Source: Chryseobacterium echinoideorum
GTDB lineage: Bacteria > Bacteroidota > Bacteroidia > Flavobacteriales > Weeksellaceae
DNA: 64,000 nucleotides
Direction of reading: 5' to 3'
Assembly (NCBI RefSeq): GCF_007474535.1
Contig: NZ_VKNW01000001.1
Location: 62,001 to 126,000 of the forward strand
Shown here one piece after another: positions 25,101 to 35,272 of this stretch; positions within the stretch are counted from its first letter, which is position 1; each line of letters begins with the position of its first letter. A program made the position numbers and the translations under genes. The notes under the pieces are model-generated. The model saw only the letters and a list, made by a program, of their open reading frames with translations, was not told the DNA's origin and made no database searches.

Positions 25101-25367
25101 TTATCTGGAACCTCCTACCGATGTATTGGGTCTTGTTTCTTTACTTTTATAGTCAGTAGCAGATGCGGCAGTATCTCTGAGCGCTTTAGGGGTGTCTGTA
25201 TCGGGGTAAGCTGACTGTTCCGAATGTGATGCGGCAGTTTCGCCCATATTATTTCTCATAAAATCTTTATTGTGCTCTTCCTTAAATTCTTCTCTGTTTT
25301 CTTTTTTATCTGCACAGCTTCCAAAAGCGAGAGAAGCGATGGCGATGATTGCAACTGTTGTTTTCAT
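25101..25367 (-). CDS. Small lipoprotein
   Basis: An 88-residue protein from the ATG at 25367 (MKTTVAIIAIASLAFGSC); the lipobox is FGSC, Cys18. The mature part is hydrophilic, rich in Glu/Asn/Ser/Thr (DKKENREEFKEEHNKDF...) with no recognisable fold. A longer frame from 25400 would add 11 residues before the signal peptide and is less likely. Function unknown. Confidence 0.6.
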   Translation of the reverse strand: MKTTVAIIAIASLAFGSCADKKENREEFKEEHNKDFMRNNMGETAASHSEQSAYPDTDTPKALRDTAASATDYKSKETRPNTSVGGSR

Positions 25368-25442
25368 ATTTATAGTATTTGAATAATGTTTTGTTTGCAA
25401 AAAATCTGCCGAACGTACATTTGGTCATTTATCATTTGTTAT

Positions 25443-25476
25443 TTGGGAATTATAAAAATTGAAAAAGCTATTTTTG
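25443..25476 (+). promoter_or_regulatory. Promoter of prmA
   Basis: TTG (25443-25445), a 23-base spacer and TATTTTTG (25469-25476); the ATG is 13 bases further, so the leader is very short. Confidence 0.55.
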
Positions 25477-25489
25477 CATAAAAATTTTT

Positions 25490-26317
25490 ATGCAAAATTA
25501 TCTTGAATTCAGTTTTAAAGTATTTCCGCTTCAGCCTTGGAATGAAATATTAATGGCAGAGCTTATTGAAATCGGTTTTGATAGCTTTACAGAAGAGAAT
25601 GACGGTATTCTAGGATATATTCAAAAAGATTTATTCGATGATAATCAGCTTAAAAGTCTTCCGCTCTTCCAAAATCAGGAGGTAAAGATTGAGTTTTCAT
25701 TTACTGAGATGCCGAATATCAATTGGAACGAAGAATGGGAAAAGAATTTTGAACCCATCAATATTGATGATAAAGTTTTAATAAGGGCAGAGTTTCATAA
25801 ATCTGTTCCTGAAATGCATGAAATTGTCATTCAGCCTAAAATGTCTTTCGGGACGGGGCATCATCCTACTACTTATTTGATGATTCAGCAGATGATGGAT
25901 ATGGATTTTACGGATAAAAAAGTTCTGGATATGGGATGTGGAACATCTGTTTTGGCAATTTATGCGAAACAGATAGGTGCAGGCGAAACAAAGGCAATTG
26001 ATATTGATGAATGGTCTGTAGAAAATTCCAAAGAAAACGCTGAAAGAAATAATGTTAATCTGGATATTGAGTTAGGAACTGCTGATAATTTAGGGAATGA
26101 AAAATTTGATATTATTTTAGCTAATATCAACAGAAATATACTGATTTCTGATATTCCAACTTATGTATCTGTACTGAATAATGGCGGACAGCTTTTATTA
26201 TCAGGACTATGTTTTTTTGATGTGGATGACATTCTTGAAGTATGTATGAGCAGTAATCTTACAATGAAAAAGAAATTGCAGCGTGAAGAGTGGGTAAGTA
26301 TATTGCTTGAAAAATAG
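25490..26317 (+). CDS. prmA: Ribosomal protein L11 methyltransferase
   Basis: A 275-residue SAM-dependent methyltransferase. The PrmA marks are MSFGTGHHPTT (118-128), motif I KKVLDMGCGTSVLAI (143-157), AIDIDEWSVENSKENAERN and ILANINRNIL. PrmA trimethylates ribosomal protein L11. The N-terminal substrate domain (YLEFSFKVFPLQPWNEILMAELIEIGFDSFTEE in outline) is the compact Bacteroidota form; E. coli PrmA is slightly longer (293). Single gene ahead of the capsule locus. Confidence 0.92.
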   Translation: MQNYLEFSFKVFPLQPWNEILMAELIEIGFDSFTEENDGILGYIQKDLFDDNQLKSLPLFQNQEVKIEFSFTEMPNINWNEEWEKNFEPINIDDKVLIRAEFHKSVPEMHEIVIQPKMSFGTGHHPTTYLMIQQMMDMDFTDKKVLDMGCGTSVLAIYAKQIGAGETKAIDIDEWSVENSKENAERNNVNLDIELGTADNLGNEKFDIILANINRNILISDIPTYVSVLNNGGQLLLSGLCFFDVDDILEVCMSSNLTMKKKLQREEWVSILLEK

Positions 26318-26451
26318 ACTAACAAATTTCTGCAATCCTAAAAAAATAAGATTAAAAAAAATATCATTTCTCTTTGTTTATCGTATTAATGGTATGTGGT
26401 ATAAATTGGCATGATTTTTACTCTAATTTTTCTTGTTAATGTTTTATACCG

Positions 26452-26485
26452 TTGTTTTTTTATACAATTAATATAACTACATTTG
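26452..26485 (+). promoter_or_regulatory. Main promoter of the capsule/exopolysaccharide locus
   Basis: TTG (26452-26454), a 23-base spacer and TACATTTG (26478-26485). The first start codon is 29 bases downstream. It is the only full consensus promoter I found upstream of the 27 kb plus-strand run. Confidence 0.65.
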
Positions 26486-26514
26486 CAGAAAATAAGCAAA
26501 ATTAAATTCGTTAA

Positions 26515-28476
26515 ATGAAAAAGCTTAAAGACGCTTTAAGTTCATTATACACAGGTGATAATGTGGTGAAAATCACAAATTTGAGATATTTACCAAGATG
26601 GATTGTACTTCTAATAGATGTTACAATCGTTTTATTATCTATATTTTTATTTTATTTGTTTCTTGAAAAACTGAATGTAAAAACCAATTTTGTACAGTAT
26701 CGTTTTGAGAAAAGAATGTTATTAGTTTTTATTAACATCTTGTTTATGTTTGTCTTTAAAACCTATGCAGGAATCATTAGACACTCTACTTTTTTTGATT
26801 TTTTTAAAATTTTGTTGTGTTCAGGTTCAACTTTGGCAACATTGCTATTGATCAACATAATTGTAGAGCTTTCTATTGGAAAACCATTGTTTCTATATCC
26901 TAATTTGTTCTTTTATTTTTTTATATCGGTTTCCATGATGTTTTTTTTCAGAATGGTAACCAAGCAGTTTTTTAATATACTTATTGATTATAAAGGCGCA
27001 AAATCTAAAATACGAGTTGCAGTTATAGGAGTAGGAGATGCTTCGGTTTCTTTAGCGAGAGCTATTCTGCATAACCCCAACTATCCTTACCGTCTCGCAG
27101 GCTTTCTTACAAAGAGGTCAGATTCTCATAAGGCAATTTTACTTGGACATAAAATTTATAATGTTGAGTACTTTTTTAAAAGTAAAGACCTTATCAGTCA
27201 ATTTGATGCTGTATTGATTATAAAAGAAATCATGGGTAAGCAGGAACTTGAAGAATGGATGACTTTGGCATTGGATAATGATCTCAAAGTTCTTAAAGCT
27301 CCAACACTTAGTAAAATGCGTGATTCTGATTTGGTAGGTGGTATCCGACAACTCCAGATTGAAGATCTACTTAATAGGAAGCCTATAAAAATAGAAAACG
27401 AAGAAGTAAGAAGAAGGCATTTCGATAAAAATATATTAGTAACAGGTGGAGCTGGCTCTATCGGAAGTGAAATTGTACGTCAGGTTTCACAATTTAATCC
27501 AGATTTGATTGTAGTTTTAGATCAGGCTGAGTCACCTTTATATGAATTAGAACTTGATTTGCAGGAAAAATTTCCAGAGCAGAGATTCAAGTTTGTCCTT
27601 GCGGATATTTCAAATCAGTCAAGACTAGAAAAACTATTCGAAATATATAATTTTTCTATGGTTTATCATGCTGCAGCATACAAACATGTTCCATTAATTG
27701 AAGAGAATCCTCACGAAGCTATATTTGTCAATGTATTGGGTTCTAAAAACCTTGCACAATTATCTAAAAAATATAAAGTTAACCGTTTTGTAATGGTGTC
27801 CACAGATAAGGCTGTGAATCCTACAAATGTTATGGGGGCATCTAAAAGGGCAGCTGAGCTTTTTGTGCAGTCTCTGCAAAACTCCGAAGGCAATACAACA
27901 AAATTTATTACTACCCGTTTTGGTAATGTTTTAGGCTCTAACGGATCAGTTATTCCTCATTTTAGAAAACAAATAGAGAAAGGAGGTCCGGTTACGATTA
28001 CCCATCCCGACATTATTCGATATTTTATGACAATTCCTGAAGCTTGTGAATTGGTGCTTCAGGCAGGAACGATGGGAAATGGTGGAGAGATTTATGTATT
28101 TGATATGGGAGAGCCCGTGAAAATTTTAGATCTGGCAAGGAGAATGATAAAACTTTCGGGGTTTGTTCCTGATGAAGATATTAAAATTAAGTTTATTGGT
28201 TTGCGCCCTGGAGAAAAACTATACGAGGAGCTCCTAAGCAATAATGCAACAACAATTCCTACACACCATGAAAAAATAATGATTTCAAAAGATCCTGTAA
28301 TGAGTTTCGATGAAATTAATATTTTATGCAGACATATAGTAAGATCAGCTGTGCGCAGAGATAAACTACAGGTCGTAAGGTTGTTAAAAGCGATAGTTCC
28401 CGAATTTATCAGTAATAATTCTGAGTTTGAAATTCTTGATAAAATTGAGAATGAAAACCCAACAGTGAATTTGTAA
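26515..28476 (+). CDS. PglF/CapD-like nucleoside-diphosphate-sugar 4,6-dehydratase
   Basis: A 653-residue inner-membrane enzyme. Four N-terminal membrane segments (about 29-50, 68-83, 95-115, 125-146) precede a CoA-binding-like Rossmann region (166-270) and the SDR dehydratase domain with GGAGSIGSEIV (311-321), AAYKHVP (387-393) and STDKAVNPTNVMGASK (429-444). PglF converts UDP-GlcNAc to the UDP-4-keto-6-deoxy sugar. PglC-, PglD- and PglE-like genes at 50.8-53.2 kb complete the bacillosamine-type pathway, which supports this function. First gene of the locus. Confidence 0.88.
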   Translation: MKKLKDALSSLYTGDNVVKITNLRYLPRWIVLLIDVTIVLLSIFLFYLFLEKLNVKTNFVQYRFEKRMLLVFINILFMFVFKTYAGIIRHSTFFDFFKILLCSGSTLATLLLINIIVELSIGKPLFLYPNLFFYFFISVSMMFFFRMVTKQFFNILIDYKGAKSKIRVAVIGVGDASVSLARAILHNPNYPYRLAGFLTKRSDSHKAILLGHKIYNVEYFFKSKDLISQFDAVLIIKEIMGKQELEEWMTLALDNDLKVLKAPTLSKMRDSDLVGGIRQLQIEDLLNRKPIKIENEEVRRRHFDKNILVTGGAGSIGSEIVRQVSQFNPDLIVVLDQAESPLYELELDLQEKFPEQRFKFVLADISNQSRLEKLFEIYNFSMVYHAAAYKHVPLIEENPHEAIFVNVLGSKNLAQLSKKYKVNRFVMVSTDKAVNPTNVMGASKRAAELFVQSLQNSEGNTTKFITTRFGNVLGSNGSVIPHFRKQIEKGGPVTITHPDIIRYFMTIPEACELVLQAGTMGNGGEIYVFDMGEPVKILDLARRMIKLSGFVPDEDIKIKFIGLRPGEKLYEELLSNNATTIPTHHEKIMISKDPVMSFDEINILCRHIVRSAVRRDKLQVVRLLKAIVPEFISNNSEFEILDKIENENPTVNL

Positions 28477-28582
28477 TTTTGTAAGTTTATAAAATTTTAA
28501 TTAAGAATGATTTTAAATATAATTTATAACAAAATTTTATTTAAAAAATAATAGTCCTATTTTTGTGAAAAATTTATCAGAA

Positions 28583-29392
28583 ATGATTGTAAAAAAATAT
28601 TTTTTATACGGTGTATTAAGTTTAGCAATATTTTCATGCACTCCGAGACAGGAGTTGAATTATATGAAAGATATAGAAAACATTGCTTTGGATAATTCAA
28701 TAAAAAACAGCAGAAGTAATCTTCAGCCTGGTGATCAGTTAGTTATAACTGTTTCTGCAAAAGATATGGATGTGGTAAAACCTTTCAATAAAAACTATTC
28801 ATCATCAACAACAATCACACAATACAGTTCTCCAAGTTCCAACAATTTACCACAGCAAATACCTGTTTCAGGACCAATGTATATGGTAGACCTTAACGGA
28901 AATATTGATTTTCCGCAGATAGGAATGATAAGTACCACGAATGATAATGTAGAGGGATTAAGAGATAAACTTATCAACCTTATCTCTAAATATGTGAAAG
29001 ATCCTGTTGTAGATGTTAAATTGATTAATTTCAGGGTTTCTGTCTTGGGTGAAGTGGCTAGACCTGGAACTTATGTTGTTCCTGATGGTAATACTACTTT
29101 ATTGCAGGCATTAGGATTAGCTGGTGATCTTACTGTATTTGGAGTAAGAAATAATGTAATGGTTGTAAGGAATGTAGATGGTGCCATAACAACACACAAG
29201 GTTGATCTTACCAGTGCACAATTTATCAATTCACCATATTTTTATCTTAAGCAGAATGATGTAATCTACGTTCAGCCCAACTCAACAAGAGAAAGAGCGG
29301 CAAGATTAGATCCAAATACCGGAATTTATATTTCAATTGCATCAGTAGTAGCATCTTTGGCAATTGGTATTTTGGCTCTTACAAGAAATTAA
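28583..29392 (+). CDS. Polysaccharide export outer-membrane lipoprotein (Wza type)
   Basis: A 269-residue lipoprotein from the ATG at 28583 (a GTG at 28565 is possible). The lipobox is IFSC (Cys19). The Poly_export domain ([15 protein letters not shown]), with [16 protein letters not shown], is followed by a SLBB domain ([32 protein letters not shown]), then a C-terminal hydrophobic stretch (about 245-265). It should form the outer-membrane channel for the polymer with the Wzc-like kinase that follows. Confidence 0.9.
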   Translation: MIVKKYFLYGVLSLAIFSCTPRQELNYMKDIENIALDNSIKNSRSNLQPGDQLVITVSAKDMDVVKPFNKNYSSSTTITQYSSPSSNNLPQQIPVSGPMYMVDLNGNIDFPQIGMISTTNDNVEGLRDKLINLISKYVKDPVVDVKLINFRVSVLGEVARPGTYVVPDGNTTLLQALGLAGDLTVFGVRNNVMVVRNVDGAITTHKVDLTSAQFINSPYFYLKQNDVIYVQPNSTRERAARLDPNTGIYISIASVVASLAIGILALTRN

Positions 29393-29417
29393 TCTAAATC
29401 ACCAACTTATATTTATT

Positions 29418-31787
29418 GTGGAGAATTATTTGCAGGAAGAAGAACAATCTTTAAACATCAGAGAGTTTATAAAACCTTATATTCATAGGTGGTATTGGTT
29501 TATTATTGGTGCAATAGTAGCTGTTGTTGTTGCGTGGTTTTTTCTAAGGTACAGTGTTTCTGTTTATGGTACGGAATCAACATTACTTATTAAAGAAGTC
29601 AAAAAATCCAGTGCGGGACAGCCGGATATGTCAGTTATTTCTGAACTTAGCGGTATTGGAGGTATGGGAACCAATTCTATCGACAACGAAATTGAAATTC
29701 TGAAGTCTAAAAAGCTCATGCTTTCCGTGGTGCGTGAATTGGGTTTGGAAACAAATATTTATTCTAAAGGAAATATAAAAGATGCTGAGCTCTATAAAGA
29801 TTCTGCTCCTTTTATTGTAAGAACTATTACTGAAAATCCTAAAGGCAAATACCCGTCAAAACAAGTTACTGCAAAAATTAAAGGAAATAAAATTATCCTT
29901 GAATCAGAAAGTTTCAAAAAGAGTATTGAAGCTGATTTTAATAAATCAGTTGTTATGCCTTTTGGAGTTGTCATGTTTCAAAAAAATCCTAAGTTTGATT
30001 ACATCAAGAAAAAAAACAGTGATACCTATCTGCTGCAGTTTATGTCTGGAATCAACAGAGCAAGATATTATCTGAGCATATTAAATGTAAGCCTTGTTCA
30101 GAAGGAAGCTACCGTTTTGAAAATTGCAATCAACTATCCTTTGTCTTCTAAATCTGAAGATATATTGGAACGTTTGGCCGTAAATTATAATCGTGAAGCT
30201 GTAAAAGATAAAAACTCTGAAGCTCAGAAAACAGCAGAATTTATTGATGATAGAATCAGGCTTATTGGTGAGGAGCTTGGAAAGGTAGAGTCTCAGAAAG
30301 AAGATTTTAAATACAGAAATAATATTGCTGATATTCAGACTGAGGCAGAAATGTCTTTAGAAACAGAAATGAGAGGAAGACAAAAGCAACTTGAAAATGA
30401 ATCTCAGCTCGAATTAATCAACAGTCTTTTAAACTCAATCAACAGACAAGGATCCTATCAGGTTTTACCTTTGAATGTAGGTTTGTCAGATTCTAGTACT
30501 TCTTCAGATATAGCGATGTATAATCAATTGATAATTGAGAGAAACAGGCTGCTTGAAAATTCTACTTCTGCAAATCCGCTGGTTCAGGATGTTACAAGCC
30601 AGATCAATAGTATGAGAAGTTCTATCATACAGAGTCTTCAGAAGAGCAGATCAGCATTACAAATTTCAAGGAATGTCATTGCATCTGAACAAAGCAGATT
30701 ATCCGGGAGAATTTCAAAAATTCCACAGCAGGAAAAATTATTCAGAAGTATAGAAAGACAGCAGAATATTAAAGAGCAATTATATCTTTTACTTTTACAA
30801 AAAAGAGAAGAAGCTGCAATTTCTCTGGCTATTGCAGCACCAAAAGCAAGAATTGTTGATGATCCGTTAACAAATCCTACACCGGTATCTCCTAAAAAAC
30901 AGATCATTTATTTAGGAGCTTTAATCATAGGTTTACTTATTCCATTTGCTATTATTTATCTAATAGAATTGTTTAATAATAAAATAAAAACCAAAAACGA
31001 TGTAGAAAAATTGATTGATGGCGCTACGGTAATTGGAGAGCTTCCTTCTTTAGAAAAAGGTGAACCGGAAATTGTGCAGCTCAATGATCTTTCGCCTTTA
31101 GCAGAAGCATTCAGGATTTTGATTACCAATATCAATTTTATGCTGCCTAAAAACAAAAAAGGAAATGTTATTTTTGTAACATCCACGGTAAAAGGAGAAG
31201 GGAAAACATTTACCTCTGTAAATCTGGCGCTTACTTTGGCTACACCAAGGAAAAAAGTGGTTATTATTGGATCTGATATCAGAAACCCGCAGCTACAAAG
31301 ATACAATGAAAACAGGAGAGGGTTGATTGGTTTATCAGAATTTATGTATGATAACCAGATGGAAGCATCTGAAATTATTCATACCACTTCTTTTAATCCT
31401 CATTGTGATGTGATTTATTCAGGAGCCATTACGCCTAATCCAACTGAACTCTTGTCAAACGGCAGGTATCAGGAACTAATAGAAACTTTGAAACCAATGT
31501 ATGACTATGTATTATTAGATACAGCACCGCTCATGTTGGTAACGGATTCTTTCCTGATTGCAGATGTAGCTGACGTTACGGTATATGTTACCAGGTCGGG
31601 TTATACAGAAAAAGAATTGTTAGGTTTTATCAACACACAAATCAAAGATAAAAAGATTAAAAATGTAGGTTTGGTTTTGAATGATGTGAATAAAATTCAT
31701 AGTGGTTACGGCTATGGCTATAAATATGGTTATGGATACGGAGCAGAATCTAAAAAATCTTGGTGGAGCAGGCTATTCAAAAAATAA
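29418..31787 (+). CDS. Polysaccharide copolymerase / tyrosine autokinase (Wzc type)
   Basis: A 789-residue inner-membrane protein from the GTG at 29418, 25 bases after wza; a longer frame overlaps wza and is less likely. An N-terminal Wzz domain begins with a membrane segment ([19 protein letters not shown]) and a second follows near residue 500. The cytoplasmic BY-kinase domain has Walker A VKGEGKTF (about 590), Walker A' [11 protein letters not shown] and Walker [10 protein letters not shown]. The tail has a tyrosine cluster ([12 protein letters not shown]) for autophosphorylation, then a basic end. It sets chain length and couples polymerisation to export by Wza. Confidence 0.92.
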   Translation: MENYLQEEEQSLNIREFIKPYIHRWYWFIIGAIVAVVVAWFFLRYSVSVYGTESTLLIKEVKKSSAGQPDMSVISELSGIGGMGTNSIDNEIEILKSKKLMLSVVRELGLETNIYSKGNIKDAELYKDSAPFIVRTITENPKGKYPSKQVTAKIKGNKIILESESFKKSIEADFNKSVVMPFGVVMFQKNPKFDYIKKKNSDTYLLQFMSGINRARYYLSILNVSLVQKEATVLKIAINYPLSSKSEDILERLAVNYNREAVKDKNSEAQKTAEFIDDRIRLIGEELGKVESQKEDFKYRNNIADIQTEAEMSLETEMRGRQKQLENESQLELINSLLNSINRQGSYQVLPLNVGLSDSSTSSDIAMYNQLIIERNRLLENSTSANPLVQDVTSQINSMRSSIIQSLQKSRSALQISRNVIASEQSRLSGRISKIPQQEKLFRSIERQQNIKEQLYLLLLQKREEAAISLAIAAPKARIVDDPLTNPTPVSPKKQIIYLGALIIGLLIPFAIIYLIELFNNKIKTKNDVEKLIDGATVIGELPSLEKGEPEIVQLNDLSPLAEAFRILITNINFMLPKNKKGNVIFVTSTVKGEGKTFTSVNLALTLATPRKKVVIIGSDIRNPQLQRYNENRRGLIGLSEFMYDNQMEASEIIHTTSFNPHCDVIYSGAITPNPTELLSNGRYQELIETLKPMYDYVLLDTAPLMLVTDSFLIADVADVTVYVTRSGYTEKELLGFINTQIKDKKIKNVGLVLNDVNKIHSGYGYGYKYGYGYGAESKKSWWSRLFKK

Positions 31788-31833
31788 ACTGCAATGCTTA
31801 AATAGTATTAACATATAGTCATTTTCCATAAAT

Positions 31834-33141
31834 ATGAAAAATCAGTTAAAAATTGCAATAATAGGTCTTGGTTATGTAGGGTTGCCTTTGGCGAGACTTT
31901 TTGCTACAAAATATCCTGTTATAGGATTTGATATTAATAAAGATAGAATTGCTGAACTACAAAGTGGAAAAGACTCTACTTTAGAAGTTGATGACCATCT
32001 ACTGAGAGCGGTTCTTTTAGAAGAAAACCCTTTAAAAGAAAATGATGGAATAATCAATGGACTTTATTGCTCATGGGATATAAATGACATTTCTGAGGCT
32101 AATGTTTATATCATAACCGTTCCTACACCAGTAGATAAGCATAACCGTCCTGTGTTAGATCCTCTTTACAAATCAAGTGAAACTGTTGGATCGGTTTTAT
32201 CAAATGGTGACATTGTTATTTATGAGTCAACGGTTTATCCGGGGGTAACCGAAGAAGAATGTGTGCCGGTTTTAGAAAAAGTTTCAGGTTTAAAGTTTAA
32301 TCAGGATTTTTTTGTAGGTTATTCGCCGGAAAGAATTAATCCCGGAGATAAGGAACACACGGTTGAGAAAATTTTAAAAGTTACTTCAGGATCTACACCT
32401 GAAATTGGAAAAATTGTTGATGATCTTTATCAATCAGTAATTACTGCTGGAACACATTTAGCACCTACTATTAAAGTTGCTGAAGCCTCAAAAGTGATTG
32501 AAAATTCTCAACGTGATCTGAATATTGCTTTCATGAACGAGTTGGCTAAGATTTTTTCTTTAATGGATATTGATACCCATGACGTTTTAGAGGCGGCAGG
32601 AACTAAATGGAACTTTCTTAAATTTAAGCCAGGTCTGGTGGGAGGACATTGTATTGGAGTAGATCCTTTTTACCTTGCTCAAAAGGCACAGGAAATAGGA
32701 TATTATTCTGAATTAATTTTAGCTGCAAGAAGATTAAATGATTCAATGGGAGCTTTTGTAGCATCTCAGGTTGTGAAACTGATGATTAATAATGATATTA
32801 GAATAAGAGGGGCGAAAATCCTAAACCTGGGAATTACCTTTAAAGAAAATTGTCCGGATATAAGAAATTCAAAAGCCATTGATGTCATTACTCATTTACA
32901 AGAATACGGAGCACAAGTGGTCACTTTTGATCCTTGGGCAAATGCTGATGAAGTCAAGCATGAATATAATATGAATTGTCTTTCAACGCTCCCTGAAAAT
33001 GAAAAATATGATGCTATTGTTTTAACTGTATCTCATCAGGAATTTCTGCAGTTAGATCTAGAAAAGTTACTGAATGGTAATGGAGTGATATACGATGTAA
33101 AAGGAATTTTAAATAAAGAAATCATTAGCAGTCGTCTATAG
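31834..33141 (+). CDS. UDP-N-acetylhexosamine 6-dehydrogenase (TviB/WbpO type)
   Basis: A 435-residue enzyme of the UDP-glucose/GDP-mannose dehydrogenase family. The NAD site is IIGLGYVGLPLA (9-20), the catalytic Cys is Cys273 in GGHCIGVDPFYL, and SPERINPGDKEHT (164-176) is the substrate loop typical of the TviB/WbpO group, which oxidises UDP-GlcNAc or UDP-GalNAc to the uronic acid. With the WecB-like epimerase at 36457 a WecC role (UDP-ManNAc to UDP-ManNAcA) is the alternative. It supplies acidic sugars for the polymer. Confidence 0.85.
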   Translation: MKNQLKIAIIGLGYVGLPLARLFATKYPVIGFDINKDRIAELQSGKDSTLEVDDHLLRAVLLEENPLKENDGIINGLYCSWDINDISEANVYIITVPTPVDKHNRPVLDPLYKSSETVGSVLSNGDIVIYESTVYPGVTEEECVPVLEKVSGLKFNQDFFVGYSPERINPGDKEHTVEKILKVTSGSTPEIGKIVDDLYQSVITAGTHLAPTIKVAEASKVIENSQRDLNIAFMNELAKIFSLMDIDTHDVLEAAGTKWNFLKFKPGLVGGHCIGVDPFYLAQKAQEIGYYSELILAARRLNDSMGAFVASQVVKLMINNDIRIRGAKILNLGITFKENCPDIRNSKAIDVITHLQEYGAQVVTFDPWANADEVKHEYNMNCLSTLPENEKYDAIVLTVSHQEFLQLDLEKLLNGNGVIYDVKGILNKEIISSRL

Positions 33142-33166
33142 TTTAGTCACCTTAAATGATTCATTT

Positions 33167-33174
33167 TATCTTTG
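33167..33174 (+). promoter_or_regulatory. Possible internal -7 element before manC
   Basis: TATCTTTG lies in the 116-base gap before manC. No TTG is at the right distance, so a weak internal promoter at best. Confidence 0.3.
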
Positions 33175-33257
33175 TAAGATAAGTATCAATGGTCTGATTA
33201 ATTTAGATGATCATAAAATTAAAACAATAAGTAATCCTTTTTGTTTTTTTAATTGGA

Positions 33258-34250
33258 ATGAAAATATATAATATAATTTTATCGGGAGGTGTAGGAAGCA
33301 GGCTTTGGCCACTTTCGCGCAAGCAGCATCCTAAACAGTTCCTCAAATTATTTTCTGGTAAATCATTATTTGAATTAACCGCAGAGCGTAATCAAAAAGT
33401 TGTGGATCAAATTATGGTTGTAGGAAATACAGACCATATTGAATGGAGCAAACAGCTTTTAAAGGATATCTCACTTCCCAAAACTTTTATTACAGAAACT
33501 GTAGCCAGAAATACAACGGCTGCTATTGCATTTGCTGCTTTAGCCGTTGAGGCAGATGATATATTGATCGTTACTCCCTCTGATCATCTCATCCAAAACC
33601 AGGATGCTTATGAAACAGCAATAAAAGAAGCTATTGAATTAGCAAAAAAAGACTTTCTGGTCACTTTTGGTGTTGTTCCCTCGAAGCCTGAAACAGGGTA
33701 TGGATATATTGAATATCAAGGCAAAGACGTTCTTTCTTTCAGAGAGAAGCCCAATACTGAAACAGCACAGGAATTTTTAGAAAGAGGAACTTTCCTTTGG
33801 AATTCCGGAATGTTTTGTTTTAAAGCGGGTGTGCTTTTAGAAGAGTTAAAAATCCATCAGCCAGAATTATTGGATAAGTGTAAAGCGGCATGGCATACAT
33901 CAGTTGACCGTTGCTTAAATGCGGAAGCTTCACAGAAAATTCCTTCTATCAGTATCGATTATGCTGTAATGGAAAGATCAAGAAAAATTAAGGTAGTTTC
34001 TGCTCATTTTAGATGGAATGATTTAGGCTCTTTTGAATCATTGTATGATTATCTGCGCTCAACCGGTCATCCTGTAGATGAGAATGGAAATATGGTTGTT
34101 GGAACTGAAATTTTCACGGCTTTTGTTGGGCTAAAAAATTCAATTTTGGTACATACGCCTGATGCAATTCTTATTCTTCAGAAAGAGAAATCTCAGGATG
34201 TAAAGAAAATATATAATCAGCTGGAAAAATACCAATCCATTTTAAGATAG
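33258..34250 (+). CDS. manC: Mannose-1-phosphate guanylyltransferase
   Basis: A 330-residue nucleotidyltransferase making GDP-mannose from mannose 1-phosphate and GTP. The GTP-binding signature GGVGSRLWPLSRKQHPKQFL spans 10-29; VTPSDH (105-110) and FREKP (161-165) are the other typical motifs. It lacks the C-terminal phosphomannose isomerase (cupin) domain of bifunctional ManC (about 470 residues), so mannose 6-phosphate isomerase must be encoded elsewhere. It is followed after 7 bases by the GDP-fucose pathway genes. Confidence 0.9.
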   Translation: MKIYNIILSGGVGSRLWPLSRKQHPKQFLKLFSGKSLFELTAERNQKVVDQIMVVGNTDHIEWSKQLLKDISLPKTFITETVARNTTAAIAFAALAVEADDILIVTPSDHLIQNQDAYETAIKEAIELAKKDFLVTFGVVPSKPETGYGYIEYQGKDVLSFREKPNTETAQEFLERGTFLWNSGMFCFKAGVLLEELKIHQPELLDKCKAAWHTSVDRCLNAEASQKIPSISIDYAVMERSRKIKVVSAHFRWNDLGSFESLYDYLRSTGHPVDENGNMVVGTEIFTAFVGLKNSILVHTPDAILILQKEKSQDVKKIYNQLEKYQSILR

Positions 34251-34257
34251 TAATCGT

Positions 34258-35214
34258 ATGATTTCAAAAGATTCATTAATATATATTGCGGGACACAGAG
34301 GAATGGTAGGATCTGCTATCTGGAGACAGCTTTCAGCGAGAGGATATACCAACTTGTTAGGAATGACAAGTAAAGAATTAGACCTGAGAAGTCAGAGCGG
34401 AGTATTGAATTTTTTTGAAAAAAATAAGCCCTCTGTAGTGATTGATGCGGCAGCAAAGGTTGGAGGTATTTTAGCTAATAATTCTTATCCTTATCAATTT
34501 TTGATGGAAAACATGCAGATTCAGAATAATCTGATTGACGCATCATTAAAAATGAATATTGAAAAATTTATTTTTCTAGGCTCATCATGTATTTACCCAA
34601 AACTTGCACCGCAGCCACTTAAAGAAGAATATTTACTCACTGATTCTTTGGAGCCAACCAACGAATGGTATGCAGTAGCAAAGATTACCGGGATTAAAGC
34701 CGTAGAATCTATCCGAAAACAATTCGGGAAGGATTATGTATCTTTGATGCCGACCAATTTATATGGAACACATGATAATTTTGATTTGAACACTTCTCAT
34801 GTGCTACCTGCCATGATAAGAAAATTTCATGAAGCGAAAGAAAATAACAACACACCGGTAATATTATGGGGATCCGGAACGCCAATGCGCGAGTTTCTTT
34901 TTGTGGATGATATGGCATCATCAGTTGTTTTCGCATTAGAAAACAAACTCCCGGAACATTTATATAATGTGGGAACAGGACAGGATTTAACGATTAAAGA
35001 ACTAGCAGAATTAATTCAGAAAGTAACAGGTCATACCGGAGAAATCGTTTGGGATTCTGAGAAACCTGATGGTACTCCAAGAAAACTGATGGATGTCTCA
35101 AAAATGCATGAATTAGGATGGAAGCATACCATAGAACTTGAAGACGGAATTGCAAAAACCTATCAGTGGTTTTTACAAAATATCAACAATTTTAAAGAAG
35201 TAAAAATGAGGTAA
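34258..35214 (+). CDS. fcl: GDP-L-fucose synthase
   Basis: A 318-residue bifunctional epimerase/reductase (also called wcaG), making GDP-L-fucose from GDP-4-keto-6-deoxy-D-mannose with NADPH. GHRGMVGSA (12-20) is the nucleotide-binding motif, SSCIYP (109-114) and Tyr138-x3-Lys142 (YAVAK) form the catalytic site, and LMPTNLYGTHDNFD is characteristic of the family. Sits between manC and gmd. Confidence 0.93.
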   Translation: MISKDSLIYIAGHRGMVGSAIWRQLSARGYTNLLGMTSKELDLRSQSGVLNFFEKNKPSVVIDAAAKVGGILANNSYPYQFLMENMQIQNNLIDASLKMNIEKFIFLGSSCIYPKLAPQPLKEEYLLTDSLEPTNEWYAVAKITGIKAVESIRKQFGKDYVSLMPTNLYGTHDNFDLNTSHVLPAMIRKFHEAKENNNTPVILWGSGTPMREFLFVDDMASSVVFALENKLPEHLYNVGTGQDLTIKELAELIQKVTGHTGEIVWDSEKPDGTPRKLMDVSKMHELGWKHTIELEDGIAKTYQWFLQNINNFKEVKMR

Positions 35215-35272
35215 TAAATAGAGTTGAACAAATCAATTATCACTATCATTTTATAACAGATACATCTAAAAG

